A DNA stretch of 64,000 nucleotides from CATOSP01 sp965204715 (GCA_965204715.1 OZ242009.1:2604001-2668000), one strand, 5' to 3'. Positions 7,941-16,904 are shown, counted from the stretch's first letter. Program-made: numbers and translations. The notes: generated by a model from the sequence alone, not told the origin.

Positions 7941-9164
7941 TCAACCAGCGACAATGCGGTCGAACTCCCGCTTGGCCAGGTGTGACGAGGCTACAGCGTT
8001 CTTGAACTGGAACAGCCGGAAAAGGTCCCGCTCCTCCAAGTATAATCGAATGAGGAAAGTCGCCGTTTCTTCCATGACCTCTGCCTCGGTGGGGGTCAGC
8101 GGTTCCGGTATAGGAGTTCGAGGTTTGGGGGCCAGCAGGTAGTTATGGAACGCGACGATCACCGCCTCTGTGGCCTCCTCCTTCCCTTGGGCAATGCTCC
8201 GCATCGCCGCTCCGTCCAGATAGTTGGGCAGCCGGCCAGCCAGCCATTCCAGAAGTTGCAGGTCATCGGCTACCCGCCCCGGCAGCCGAAACTTCATGCC
8301 TGACTCACCGACGTAGAAAACGCGGGCATTCCTGGATTTTTCAGGCCTTGGCGGTCCCGCTACAGGGGCGCTCGACAGGTATACAGGCAGGAAGAAAGGC
8401 GGGTGCGGGCCGGTGACCATGCTCCCCAACGCGAGCAGGTAGTTGGCGCGGCCCAGAGCCACGGCCAGCGGGTCTGGGTCGGTTGCCGCAACCCGGTCCA
8501 GGACTACCAGCAGGGTATCGAACTCGTCCATGCCCTGCTCTAGGAGTCCCTTCGCCATGCCGCGTACTGTCCAGTAAAGGGCTTCACCACCCCCGAATCC
8601 GGTGTGGTAGACGCTCCGCGACCCGCCAGAGTCAGGATTGAGCAGTTGGGAAGGAGTTGGGGAGGTCGGACTAATCGGATTCTCGGTGGGAGTGGGCGGA
8701 ACGCCGAGTCCCTCATACAGCCCAGTCAACAGACCAGAACCACTGTCGATTACCCCGCGTCGGCCTGCTGCCTCTACCAAGGGAGCCAAGAATTCCAGAG
8801 CTTCATCGTCCCCGTGTGGAGCAGTAGGCCAGGCGAAGTAGTCGTCCTCGGCAAAGTTGTCTATTCCCTGTTCCTGGAAGAAGCCGCCGCCGAGGACTTG
8901 GCTCAGTTGCTGTCCTCTCCTTATCCTATAAGTCACGCCCAGAAACGACCGGGCGAGCAGTCTGGAGAGGATAGCGGCGTAAGTATGCCGCACGAAGGTA
9001 TCCTCGTCGCTTGCCAGTGTTGGGCTTGCGATGGAACGCTGGTAGCGCCATTCCCGAAAACGGAGGGCGACCCTGGAATGTTCGATGCGGCGATGGAAAA
9101 GGTCCAGCAGGCCGGAACAGACCCGGTCGTGGATAGGACTGCCCGTGCCGAATTTGGAGTTCAT
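7941..9164 (-). CDS. N6-adenine methyltransferase-like protein lacking catalytic motifs (degenerate Eco57I/PglX relative)
   Basis: The N-terminal third resembles the helical head of Eco57I/PglX-type DNA methyltransferases: DTFVRHTYAAILSRLLARS, then GIDNFAEDDYFAWPT. A later block DPDPLAVALGRANYLLALG followed by FFLPVYLSSA matches what normally follows the S-adenosylmethionine motif. Where DPACGSG should be, only NPDSGGSRSV is present, and no NPPY/NPPF motif follows. The product is 407 residues, short for this family. It probably does not methylate DNA. The ATG at 9164 gives a 26-base gap after asnS. No restriction or BREX genes adjoin it. Family assignment is by eye. Confidence 0.5.
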   Translation of the reverse strand: MNSKFGTGSPIHDRVCSGLLDLFHRRIEHSRVALRFREWRYQRSIASPTLASDEDTFVRHTYAAILSRLLARSFLGVTYRIRRGQQLSQVLGGGFFQEQGIDNFAEDDYFAWPTAPHGDDEALEFLAPLVEAAGRRGVIDSGSGLLTGLYEGLGVPPTPTENPISPTSPTPSQLLNPDSGGSRSVYHTGFGGGEALYWTVRGMAKGLLEQGMDEFDTLLVVLDRVAATDPDPLAVALGRANYLLALGSMVTGPHPPFFLPVYLSSAPVAGPPRPEKSRNARVFYVGESGMKFRLPGRVADDLQLLEWLAGRLPNYLDGAAMRSIAQGKEEATEAVIVAFHNYLLAPKPRTPIPEPLTPTEAEVMEETATFLIRLYLEERDLFRLFQFKNAVASSHLAKREFDRIVAG

Positions 9165-9190
9165 GTCCGGCCCTTCGGGCACGGGTCCGC

Positions 9191-10576
9191 CTAGAAGCCG
9201 GCGCTCTTGGGAGTCCGCGGGAATGGGGAAACATCCCTGATATTGGGCATTCCGGTGGCGAACTGCACGGTGCGCTCGAAACCCAGCCCGAACCCGGCGT
9301 GGGGGACCGTTCCGTAGCTGCGCAGATCCAAGTACCACCAGTAATTCTGCTCGTCCAGTCCGCTCTCTCGCATTCGCTCCAAGAGAATGTCCCGGCGTTC
9401 CTCCCGCTGGCTTCCCCCGATGATCTCTCCAATCCGCGGCACCAGGACGTCCATTGCCCGAACGGTCTTTCCGTCCTCCGAGAGGCGCATGTAGAAAGCC
9501 TTGATCTCCTTGGGGTAGTCGGTGACGATGACGGGCCTGCCGATATGCTTCTCGGTCAAGAACCGCTCATGTTCCGATTGCAGGTCGGTGCCCCAGTGGA
9601 CCGGAAACTCGAACTTCTCGCCGGAGCGTTGCAGGATGTCCACCGCCTCGGTGTAGGTCAGCCGCTCAAAACTGGATGAAGCGATTCCTTCGAGAGTGGA
9701 AATGACCGACTCGTCGTACCACTGGTTGAAGAAGGCCAGGTCTTCGGGGCAATGGTCGAGTGCGTAGGAGAAGATATACTTCAGGAAGTCCTCCGCCAGT
9801 TCCGTTAGGCCGTCCAGTTCGCAGAATGCGACCTCCGGTTCAACCATCCAGAATTCGGCCAGGTGGCGTGAAGTGTTGGAGTTCTCAGCCCGGAAGGTGG
9901 GACCGAAAGTGTACACGTCGGACAGTGCCAGGGCGAAGATTTCAGCCTCCAGTTGGCCGCTGACGGTCAGGAATGTGGGCTGCCCGAAGAAATCTTCTCC
10001 CGAATCGACCGTGCCGTTCTTCATCGGCAGATGTTCCAGGTCGAGCGTAGTCACCCGGAACATTGCGCCTGCCCCTTCCGCGTCGCTGGCCGTGATCATA
10101 GGCGATTGCAGGAACAGGAACCCCCGCTCCTGGAAGAATCGGTGAATGGCGAAGGCGAGGGCGTTTCTGACCCGGGCCATTGCCCCGAAGGTGTTGGTGC
10201 GAGGCCGCAGATGCGCGATCTCCCGAAGGAACTCCGCCGTGTGCCGCTTCTTCTGCAGAGGATATGTGTCGGGGTCGGCCAATCCCATGACTTCCAGGGA
10301 CTTCGCGTGGACCTCGAATCTCTGGCCCCTTCCCGGTGAATCGACAAGCGGCCCGGAGACGGAGATGCTGCACCCGGTGGTCAGCGAGTCCGCATGGGCG
10401 AAGTTGGGCAAGGACTCATCGGCCACTACCTGAAGGTCCCGGAGGGTGGAACCGTCGTTGATTTGCAGGAAGGTGACGTTCCTGGAGGAACGGCGGGTCT
10501 TGACCCAGCCCTGTACCAGAACGTCGCCGCCCGCCGAGTCCCGGTCCATGATTTCCCGTATCTTCGTGCGAAGCAT
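9191..10576 (-). CDS. asnS: Asparaginyl-tRNA synthetase
   Basis: The N-terminal OB fold (VLVQGWVKTRRSSRNVTFLQINDGS) binds the anticodon. The class II catalytic core contains motif 2 (TFRAENSNTSRHLAEFWMVE, about residues 231-250) and motif 3 (GFGLGFERTVQFATG near the C-terminus). Asn-type specificity is indicated by the overall length of 461 residues and by the AENSNTSRHL block. It charges tRNA-Asn in the cytoplasm. A sigma-70-type promoter lies just upstream. The gene runs toward the methyltransferase-like gene, with 26 bases between them. Confidence 0.95.
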   Translation of the reverse strand: MLRTKIREIMDRDSAGGDVLVQGWVKTRRSSRNVTFLQINDGSTLRDLQVVADESLPNFAHADSLTTGCSISVSGPLVDSPGRGQRFEVHAKSLEVMGLADPDTYPLQKKRHTAEFLREIAHLRPRTNTFGAMARVRNALAFAIHRFFQERGFLFLQSPMITASDAEGAGAMFRVTTLDLEHLPMKNGTVDSGEDFFGQPTFLTVSGQLEAEIFALALSDVYTFGPTFRAENSNTSRHLAEFWMVEPEVAFCELDGLTELAEDFLKYIFSYALDHCPEDLAFFNQWYDESVISTLEGIASSSFERLTYTEAVDILQRSGEKFEFPVHWGTDLQSEHERFLTEKHIGRPVIVTDYPKEIKAFYMRLSEDGKTVRAMDVLVPRIGEIIGGSQREERRDILLERMRESGLDEQNYWWYLDLRSYGTVPHAGFGLGFERTVQFATGMPNIRDVSPFPRTPKSAGF

Positions 10577-10597
10577 AGCCCAGACCCCTTTATGCCC

Positions 10598-10626
10598 ATT
10601 CTAGCATCGTGGCTATAGCAGGCCAA
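10598..10626 (-). promoter_or_regulatory. Predicted sigma-70-type promoter of asnS
   Basis: On the minus strand TTGGCC (10621-10626) and TAGAAT (10598-10603) are separated by 17 bases, about 22 bases upstream of the asnS ATG. The leader would be short. Confidence 0.6.
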
Positions 10627-10831
10627 GGGCAGAACGAAACTGTAACTGTTCAGACTTGATGAGGCGAATTTACTGGGCCGGCGGTTCCACTGAAAAACAC
10701 TGGCGTCCGTGGGTTGGTTGTGGCATAAAAGGACAAAGGTATGGACGCATACTGCCCTAAACGGCAGCCAACCAGGAAGTTAATCAGCTGTCACGCGGCT
10801 ACTGCCTACTATACGTTTTATCCGCACTCAT

Positions 10832-11125
10832 GTGCGCAGGAAGCTATATCGCCTCACCAGACACGCTGGCATAGCCCGCCTTGAGAGAGGTATCGCCATT
10901 TCCGACATGGAGCAGGCCCTGCTGAGCGGGGAAATTATAGAAACGTACCACGATGGCCAGCCATATCCGTCTTGCCTGGTATTGGGTTGGGTAGATTCAT
11001 TTGACCCATTGCACATCGTCTGTTCAAGAGGTAACATCGAGCCTGCGTTGCGGATAGTTACTATATACGAACCGGACGATGACGTGTGGGAAGGCGACTT
11101 CAAGACCCGAAAGGGGAGCCGATAA
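10832..11125 (+). CDS. DUF4258 domain protein
   Basis: This 97-residue protein starts at a GTG and shows the DUF4258 pattern: LTRHAGIARLERGIAISDMEQALLSGE, then PYPSCLVLG, LHIVCS and LRIVTIYEPDDDVWEGDF. The family is small, basic at the start, and often encoded beside YgiT-type zinc-finger proteins, with a RelE-like toxin role proposed. The following gene overlaps it by about 40 bases in another frame, and that gene is a YgiT-type protein. The pair may be a toxin-antitoxin-like module; this is inferred from context, not shown. Confidence 0.75.
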   Translation: MRRKLYRLTRHAGIARLERGIAISDMEQALLSGEIIETYHDGQPYPSCLVLGWVDSFDPLHIVCSRGNIEPALRIVTIYEPDDDVWEGDFKTRKGSR

Positions 11126-11385
11126 ATCATTCTGTAGACCGTTGTGATCTTTGCGGTGGTGAGCTGAGACCAGGCGAGACGACGCTGGAACTCTGGCGAG
11201 GTGAGCAATTAGTCGTCATTCGGGACTTACCGGCTGACGTATGCCAGCAATGCCATGAGGCGTATCTCTCCGCCGAGGTTTCGGAAAAACTGGACCACTT
11301 TATGGGTGCTCGCCAATTGCACCAAGCGGAGCAGTATCTTACTGTGCCCTTGTACTCGGCCGCGCAGGTTATGAAGTGGGACTAA
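11086..11385 (+). CDS. YgiT-type zinc-finger protein
   Basis: The CDLCGGELRPGETT motif and a second VCQQCHEAYLS knuckle give the two CxxC pairs of a YgiT/MqsA-type zinc ribbon. The rest is short and helical (VSEKLDHFMGARQL), without an obvious C-terminal helix-turn-helix, unlike full MqsA. The GTG at 11086 lies inside the previous DUF4258 gene; no better start is available before the first cysteine, so translational coupling is plausible. It ends overlapping the convergent gatA by four bases. Confidence 0.7.
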   Translation: MGRRLQDPKGEPINHSVDRCDLCGGELRPGETTLELWRGEQLVVIRDLPADVCQQCHEAYLSAEVSEKLDHFMGARQLHQAEQYLTVPLYSAAQVMKWD

Positions 11386-12869
11386 AGCTCCAGTTTTGCC
11401 TCGTGCCACTCCGTCGCCTGCTCGTAGGCGTGTGCGATTCGCAGCAACCGTTGCTCGGAAAGGTGCGGCCCGATTAGCTGCATCCCCACCGGCAAACCCT
11501 GGGAGAAACCGCAGGGTACTGAGATGGCAGGCAAGCCGGCTATGTTGACCGGCAGAGTGCATACGTCAATCAGGTACATCTCCACCGGGTCGTCGGTCTT
11601 CGATCCCAAGGGGAACGCCACCACGGGGGATGTTGGAGTCACGAGAGCGTCCACCCGCTGGAAAACCCGGTCAAACTCCTGCCTGATTAAAGTCCTGACC
11701 TGCTGTGCCTTCAGGTAATAGGCGTCATAGTAACCCGCGGACAGGGCATAGGCGCCGAGCATGATCCTCCGCTTGACCTCCGGGCCAAAGCCGCGGCCGC
11801 GTGTCTGCTCCATCGCTTCCCACATGTTGCCGGTATCCTGGAAGGAGTAACCGTACTTCACGCCGTCGTACCTGGCCAGGTTAGCCGAGCACTCCGAAGG
11901 TGCAATGATGTAGTAGCAGGCCAGCGCGTAGCGAGTGGTCGGAAGCGATACCGCTTCGACTTCGGCTCCGAGACTGGCCAGCGTGTCGATGGCAGTCTCT
12001 ATCGCCTCCTGGACGCCCGCTTCCATGCCGTCCGTAAAGTATTCCTCCGGCACGCCAAGACGCACCGCGCCGGATGTTCCAACACCGCCCAACGGCGTGG
12101 AGGACTCCACCGTAAGACCGGCAGCGTAGTCAACTGCCGGGACATCAAGGCATGTGGAGTCCCTCGGGTCGGGACCTGCGATGGCATTCAACACCAGCGC
12201 GGAGTCCGTAATGTCCCGGGTAATCGGGCCGGCCTGGTCCAGAGAGGAAGCGTATGCGATCAACCCATACCGGCTCACCAGCCCGTAGGTGGGCTTGAGG
12301 CCAACCGCGCCGCACATGGCAGATGGCTGCCGGATGCTACCCCCGGTGTCGGTGCCGATGGCGTATGTTGCCTCACCCGCCGCGACTGCCGCGGCTCCAC
12401 CCCCGCTGCTACCGCCGGGTACCCGTTCCAGGTCCCAGGGATTGCGCGTGGGAAAGAACGCAGAGTTCTCACATGAAGAGCCCATGCCGAACTCGTCCAT
12501 GTTGCCCTTGCCGAGCAGCACCGCCCCCTGTCCCAGCAGCTTCTCCGTAACCGTGGCATTGTACACAGGGACGTAGTCTTCCAGCATCCGTGAGGCGCAG
12601 GTCGTCGGCACGTCCCGGGTGCAGATGAGGTCCTTGATCTGCATGGGTACGCCGGTCAACGGACCCGCGGCGCCAGCGGCGATTCGCCTGTCGGCTTCCT
12701 CAGCCTGTCGCAGCGCAAGCTCAGGTGTCACAGTTATGAATGCTCTGACTCTGTCATCGCACTGCTGAATCCGGTCCAGGCAAATCTCGGTCAACTCGAC
12801 GGAGCTGACCTCCCGCCGGGTCAGCATCCGTGAAGCATCGTGGACTGTCAGGGGCGCTCCGGTCAGCAC
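11382..12869 (-). CDS. gatA: Asp-tRNA(Asn)/Glu-tRNA(Gln) amidotransferase subunit A
   Basis: An amidase-signature enzyme of 495 residues. The Ser-cisSer-Lys triad is supplied by Lys in MQIKDLICTRDVPTT, GGSSGGGAAAVAAGE, and DTGGSIRQPSA. Length and the adjacent gatC identify it as GatA, which releases ammonia from glutamine for transamidation of misacylated tRNA. It starts with GTG one base after the gatC stop. gatB is not in the window. With asnS also present, this GatCA may serve mainly Gln-tRNA formation, but that is inference. Confidence 0.93.
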   Translation of the reverse strand: MLTGAPLTVHDASRMLTRREVSSVELTEICLDRIQQCDDRVRAFITVTPELALRQAEEADRRIAAGAAGPLTGVPMQIKDLICTRDVPTTCASRMLEDYVPVYNATVTEKLLGQGAVLLGKGNMDEFGMGSSCENSAFFPTRNPWDLERVPGGSSGGGAAAVAAGEATYAIGTDTGGSIRQPSAMCGAVGLKPTYGLVSRYGLIAYASSLDQAGPITRDITDSALVLNAIAGPDPRDSTCLDVPAVDYAAGLTVESSTPLGGVGTSGAVRLGVPEEYFTDGMEAGVQEAIETAIDTLASLGAEVEAVSLPTTRYALACYYIIAPSECSANLARYDGVKYGYSFQDTGNMWEAMEQTRGRGFGPEVKRRIMLGAYALSAGYYDAYYLKAQQVRTLIRQEFDRVFQRVDALVTPTSPVVAFPLGSKTDDPVEMYLIDVCTLPVNIAGLPAISVPCGFSQGLPVGMQLIGPHLSEQRLLRIAHAYEQATEWHEAKLEL

Positions 12870-12870
12870 G

Positions 12871-13161
12871 CTACTCCTCCAGCACCGCCTTCACGCGGAT
12901 GAACTCGCCCTCCCGGCGTGGGGCGTTGCTAAGGGCCTCCTCCGGGGAGAGGGAGGCTTCCGCTTCGTCCTCGCGCAAGACGCCCCGGAGGTCGACAGCG
13001 TGGCCCGTGGGTTCTATTCCGGCGCTGTCCAGTTCGGCCAACACCTGGAACTGCTCCAGGATGTCGGAGAGCTGCTGCCGGAACATTTCTATCTCATCGT
13101 TCGTTAACCCGATCCGGGCCAGCGACGCGATATGTTCCACCTGTTCGCGGTCAAGGGGCAT
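12871..13161 (-). CDS. gatC: Asp/Glu-tRNA amidotransferase subunit C
   Basis: The 96-residue protein begins MPLDREQVEHIASLARIGLT, the typical GatC N-terminal helix, then FRQQLSDILEQFQVLAELDSAGIEPTGH and a C-terminal LREDEAEASLSPEEALSNAP segment. GatC clamps GatA to GatB and stabilises the complex. The ATG at 13161 is preferred to an in-frame upstream start at 13203, which would add 14 non-conserved residues. It is directly upstream of gatA on the same strand. Confidence 0.9.
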   Translation of the reverse strand: MPLDREQVEHIASLARIGLTNDEIEMFRQQLSDILEQFQVLAELDSAGIEPTGHAVDLRGVLREDEAEASLSPEEALSNAPRREGEFIRVKAVLEE

Positions 13162-13239
13162 GGCATGTCCTCGGCGTCTCTGAGTGTCGCAATCCGATGT
13201 CATCAGGTCGGCATGGACAAAGCAAGCGTGCAGTGCGGT

Positions 13240-14088
13240 TCAGTGCATCTGGGAACCGCCGGAAACACTGATGGCCAGTCCGGTGAGAAAGTCGGACTCG
13301 GCTGAGGCCAGGAATGCGGCTGTCCTGGCGATGTCGTCTCCCACTGCCACCCGTCCCAGTGGCGCAGCTTGGGACCGCTCCCGGATCATCAGCGCCCGGT
13401 GCTCTTCGGCGGACTGTCCCTCCGGTGCGAGCGCTGCTGCGATGAAGTCGTATCGCTCGGTGTCTACCATACCGGGACAGATGGCATTGACGTTAACCTT
13501 GTGTGGTCCCATCTCTTCAGCCAGGGACTGGGTGAACCCGATAAGGCCAAACTTGGAGGAGCAGTAGGCTGCGAACCGTGACCGCCCTCTCAGGCCAGCC
13601 CCGGATGAGATCACGATGATCTTGCCGCCGCCCCCACGCTCGATCATGTGCTGGCACACCGCCTTGGACACCAGGTAGGTCCCGCGCAGGTTGACCCGGA
13701 TCACTTCGTCGAAGGCGTCCTCGTCCAGCTCCACCACCAGCACCCGGTCACGCCCCGGCTGAGACCCGGCGTTGTTGACCAGGATGTCGATTCGGCCAAA
13801 CCGCTCTAGGGCGGTGTTGACCATTTCTGTGACCTGTGCGCTGTCGGAAACGTCGGAGTAAAGTCCCAGCGCCTGTCTGCCGAGGTCTTCAATCTCCTCC
13901 ACCACACTGGGAAGCCCGCGCCAGCCGGCCTGGCGGTCTTCCTCCCTCATCCGGTCCGCGCTGCGCTGGATGTCAGTGACAATCACATCGGCCCCTTCCT
14001 GGGCCAGGCGCAGGGCGATGGCCCGGCCTATGCCATGGCGTCCGCCTCCTCCGGTAACCAATGCAACTTTGCCGTCGAGATCGTACAT
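13240..14088 (-). CDS. Short-chain dehydrogenase/reductase (SDR)
   Basis: A complete classical SDR of 282 residues. The cofactor motif is TGGGGRHGIGRA at about residues 12-23, NNAG is present at about residue 105, and the active site has ISSGAG with YCSSK (Tyr and Lys of YxxxK), followed by NAICPGMVDT. It includes a longer insert than usual after the cofactor loop (RSADRMREEDRQAGWRG). Likely an NAD(P)-dependent alcohol or ketone oxidoreductase of unknown substrate. It has an AGGTGAG ribosome binding site. Confidence 0.88.
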   Translation of the reverse strand: MYDLDGKVALVTGGGGRHGIGRAIALRLAQEGADVIVTDIQRSADRMREEDRQAGWRGLPSVVEEIEDLGRQALGLYSDVSDSAQVTEMVNTALERFGRIDILVNNAGSQPGRDRVLVVELDEDAFDEVIRVNLRGTYLVSKAVCQHMIERGGGGKIIVISSGAGLRGRSRFAAYCSSKFGLIGFTQSLAEEMGPHKVNVNAICPGMVDTERYDFIAAALAPEGQSAEEHRALMIRERSQAAPLGRVAVGDDIARTAAFLASAESDFLTGLAISVSGGSQMH

Positions 14089-14317
14089 TTTGCTATCTCA
14101 CCTTTACCTGAATATCGGGTGGGCCAGCCTTCCGGCTATCCGGCCCAGGCGACCGTTGGAACCGCCGGGGTTAGATTTTACCATTGACGAAGGTAAAGTG
14201 ACCTGGCTTGGCGAGTGGAAGGAAAAGTACGAAGGATGGAAGTCTCGACATAGAGCGGCGAGACGAGTATCCAGCGGCGACAGTGGCGAGACATTCGATT
14301 GGCGGAATGTAGAAGCC

Positions 14318-15229
14318 CTACCTGTACCAGCTATCACCAGCGGGCGGCCAGGGGTTCTCCGGATCCAGGACCTGGGATAACTGGGTGAACACACCCCGCA
14401 TGGCGGTGGGATGCAGCCAGATGCTGTTGAACCCCAGATTGGTGTAGTTGGCCGTGACCCTAGACGACGTGTAGCGGACTCCAATGCCTTTCAGGTGGTC
14501 GTCCATTGCCAGAGAGTCATCAATCTGGTAGATGGTCAGGTAAATGCCCTCGCCGTACCGTTCCAGGAAACGGGCGGACGTAGTGTCTGGACTGGTCGGC
14601 TGGGCCAACTCTATGAAACTGTCCTTGCCGGCCAGCGGAATTACCGCTATCTCCAGGTCTGTGAAGCTGATCTGGAACCGCTGAGTCGCTTCCAGTGCGA
14701 ACATCTGCTCCCACCACTCAACGGCCTGATCGAGGTCCCGGACCAGAATGGCCGTCTGCCGGAGCTGGCGGGTCAGCGGATTCCACTCCTTAGTGTGCCA
14801 GTCGGGACCGGCGGCAGGCCAGGGGTTCGCGGCGTCGTTGACCTCTATGATCTCCAGAAATGCGCCGTTGGCGGAAGAAGGGTGAACGAAAGCTGATTTG
14901 TGGTCCTCGTTGCGAGTCTCGCCAGTGATCCGGACGCCCAGGGACTTGAGGTGTGCGATTAGGTCGTCGAACTGTTGAGTCTCGAATATCAGGAGGTACG
15001 GAGCCTGACCGCGACGGGCAAGAAAGCGTCCTCCGGCAGAATCGGGGGAGGTCGGCTGCAACAACTCGACGAATGTCCCCCGTCCGGCGGGAAATACCAT
15101 GTTGGTCAAGGAATACTGGGTCAGTTCCCCGGAGGTGGAAGGTTCCATCCCCAGCACGTCCCGGTAGAGCCTGGCCGCGCCGGGCAGGTCGTCCACCAGG
15201 AAGGCCATTTGCCGCAGCTTATGGAGCAA
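14318..15229 (-). CDS. Tandem VOC (glyoxalase/dioxygenase-like) protein
   Basis: The 303-residue protein has two VOC modules, each starting with a LRQ-type helix: LRQMAFLVDDLPGAARLYRDVLG (N-terminal half) and LRQTAILVRDLDQAVEWWEQMF (C-terminal half). Each has FVELLQPTSPDS or FIELAQPTSPDT. It resembles two-domain glyoxalase/bleomycin-resistance or extradiol-dioxygenase proteins, which bind a divalent metal. The start is TTG nine bases after the upstream MaoC-type gene. It probably belongs with the MaoC-SDR cluster and acts on an organic acid or CoA ester. Confidence 0.8.
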   Translation of the reverse strand: MLHKLRQMAFLVDDLPGAARLYRDVLGMEPSTSGELTQYSLTNMVFPAGRGTFVELLQPTSPDSAGGRFLARRGQAPYLLIFETQQFDDLIAHLKSLGVRITGETRNEDHKSAFVHPSSANGAFLEIIEVNDAANPWPAAGPDWHTKEWNPLTRQLRQTAILVRDLDQAVEWWEQMFALEATQRFQISFTDLEIAVIPLAGKDSFIELAQPTSPDTTSARFLERYGEGIYLTIYQIDDSLAMDDHLKGIGVRYTSSRVTANYTNLGFNSIWLHPTAMRGVFTQLSQVLDPENPWPPAGDSWYR

Positions 15230-15238
15230 AGGTCTGAC

Positions 15239-15706
15239 CTACGGCTTGGAAGGCAGGGCAAGGATAGCCTTGCCACCGACGTATCGCTCGCCCTCGGTGC
15301 CGGTCATCAGAATGTCGCACTCGACCAGATTCTCTCCGTCCTCCTGCCGGGTGTCGGTGACAGTGGCCGAGACCATCAATGGCTTGTGGTGGGGAACGGG
15401 TTGCCGGAAGACCAGGTCCAAATCCCTGACCGCGGCTGGCCCGGCCCAGTCGGTCAGCAGGCGGGCCATGATGCCCATAGACATGATGCCCGGCACTATG
15501 GGGCCCGGAAGGCGGGACTGCTCGGCAATCTCCCGGTCGGTAAAACGGTTCGGCATTTGGCTCTGCCAGACGGTGCAGAAGGAGACGACCCCGTCGTCAG
15601 TAGCCTCGGTCTCAAGAGGACCGATCTCGTCTCCAAGGTCCACATCTTCAAAATAGACCAATTCCGTTGCTCCATAATGGGCGTGAGGGAGTGGCCCCGG
15701 TACCAT
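15239..15706 (-). CDS. MaoC-like dehydratase/hydratase
   Basis: The hot-dog fold is indicated by LVYFEDVDLGDEIG at the start, FTDREIAEQSRLPGPIVPGIMSMGIMARLL (the hydratase-type central helix) and a C-terminal VRDLDLVFRQPVP strand. The product would have 155 residues from the ATG at 15706; a GTG at 15727 that overlaps the upstream stop codon is an alternative. It lies 17 bases after a second MaoC-type gene, and the two may make a heteromeric enoyl-CoA hydratase-type enzyme. Confidence 0.75.
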   Translation of the reverse strand: MVPGPLPHAHYGATELVYFEDVDLGDEIGPLETEATDDGVVSFCTVWQSQMPNRFTDREIAEQSRLPGPIVPGIMSMGIMARLLTDWAGPAAVRDLDLVFRQPVPHHKPLMVSATVTDTRQEDGENLVECDILMTGTEGERYVGGKAILALPSKP

Positions 15707-15723
15707 TCCAGGAATGCCGGCCG

Positions 15724-16173
15724 TCACTCCCTGCGGGCGAAGGACTCCTGGACATCTGCTACCACAGTGCCGTCCTGATTGCGGAAAGTGGTCTCCCATA
15801 CGACGAATACCATCGTGCCGGACCTACCTGTCTTCGAGTATACTTCCTTCAGGTGAGACGAGGCGGTGAGAGAGTCCCCGGCGATAATGGGGGAGCGATA
15901 CTGGACCCGCTGTCCGGCGTGCATTGATGTGCGGCCAAACTGGAGGTTGATATCAGGCAACTTGACCTTGTTTACCAGGATAGTGCAGAAGGTGGGAGGA
16001 GCGACTACGTCGCGGTAACCTTCAGCTTGTGCCGCTGCCTCGTCGACATGGATGCGGCCCGTTTCGCCCAGTCCCGTACTGAAGCCCTTGATCTGTTCTC
16101 GGGAAATCTCGAACGGGCCGGCCTCGTGCTCTATGCCATACAGGGAGCGGTCGTACTCCAACTCCATTACCAT
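15724..16173 (-). CDS. MaoC-type (FAS1-like) dehydratase N-terminal-domain protein
   Basis: This 149-residue protein contains FEISREQIKGFSTGLGET, then HVDEAAAQAEGYRDVVAPPTFCTIL, which is the typical FAS1-like dehydratase pattern, and a YRSPIIAGDSLTASSHLKEVYSKTG strand-turn block. Such proteins pair with a second hot-dog subunit to form (R)-specific enoyl hydratases. The next gene is such a partner. The ATG at 16173 has a GAGGAA ribosome binding site. Confidence 0.8.
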   Translation of the reverse strand: MVMELEYDRSLYGIEHEAGPFEISREQIKGFSTGLGETGRIHVDEAAAQAEGYRDVVAPPTFCTILVNKVKLPDINLQFGRTSMHAGQRVQYRSPIIAGDSLTASSHLKEVYSKTGRSGTMVFVVWETTFRNQDGTVVADVQESFARRE

Positions 16174-16241
16174 GTGTCAATTCCTCGCTATTTGTTTACC
16201 GTGATTCCGGACTCTGCCATGTCCCCAGCGGGTTGAGGAAA

Positions 16242-16904
16242 TCAGGTCAAGGCAACTTCGCTCCTGGTCTCTTCCAGCCACACGGGGCGAAACTGTTCGG
16301 ACAGCAGGGCCTCCACGATTTGCCGTTCATTGTCGATGGTCTGCGGGAAGTATGTGAGGCAAGTTGCTATGTGGCTGGTCAGGTGGGCGTCGCTTCCCCC
16401 TATGCCCAGATAACCCTGGGAATCGCACAATTCCCACGCCCGCTCGTTTTCGCCCGGCCTGCTGCCACCGTTCAAACGCTCGGCGATATGGACGTCCTCG
16501 AACACCTCGCCCTGCTGGATGTACTCGGTAAGTCCGATGCCAAACCTACCCGGATGTGCCGGGACGGCAATGGCCCCGTGGTGGCGGGCCGCGATCAACA
16601 ACTCCCTTGCGTCCATACGGACGTCCGAGAAGTTGATTTCATCGGTCAGCGCCTTGGTCACCCCGTAAACCAGGAAATGGCCGTACCTGGTATCCAACTC
16701 TGAACCCTTGAATACCCGCACATCGTACAGGTCGGCCAGCGCCGAATAGTCCTTGTCGAAATCGAATTTGCGGTGTTCCGTCAGGACGATGCCGTCCACC
16801 GCATGTCCCCGTTTGCGCAGGACCGCTATCCACTTGAGGTATTGCTCCACGGTGGCCCTGGAATCGTCCGAGGATACCGAATGGCTGTGTAGGTCAAGGT
16901 ACAT
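16242..16904 (-). CDS. PHP-domain phosphoesterase
   Basis: MYLDLHSHSVSSDD at the N-terminus, VLTEHRKFDF, VPAHPGRFG and GGSDAHLTSH are the metal-binding PHP motifs (HxH, EH, H and DxH). PHP enzymes hydrolyse phosphoesters in nucleotide or amino acid metabolism; here the 220-residue length fits a stand-alone phosphoesterase. The exact substrate is not indicated. I use the ATG at 16904; an in-frame GTG at 16916 would add four residues. Confidence 0.8.
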   Translation of the reverse strand: MYLDLHSHSVSSDDSRATVEQYLKWIAVLRKRGHAVDGIVLTEHRKFDFDKDYSALADLYDVRVFKGSELDTRYGHFLVYGVTKALTDEINFSDVRMDARELLIAARHHGAIAVPAHPGRFGIGLTEYIQQGEVFEDVHIAERLNGGSRPGENERAWELCDSQGYLGIGGSDAHLTSHIATCLTYFPQTIDNERQIVEALLSEQFRPVWLEETRSEVALT

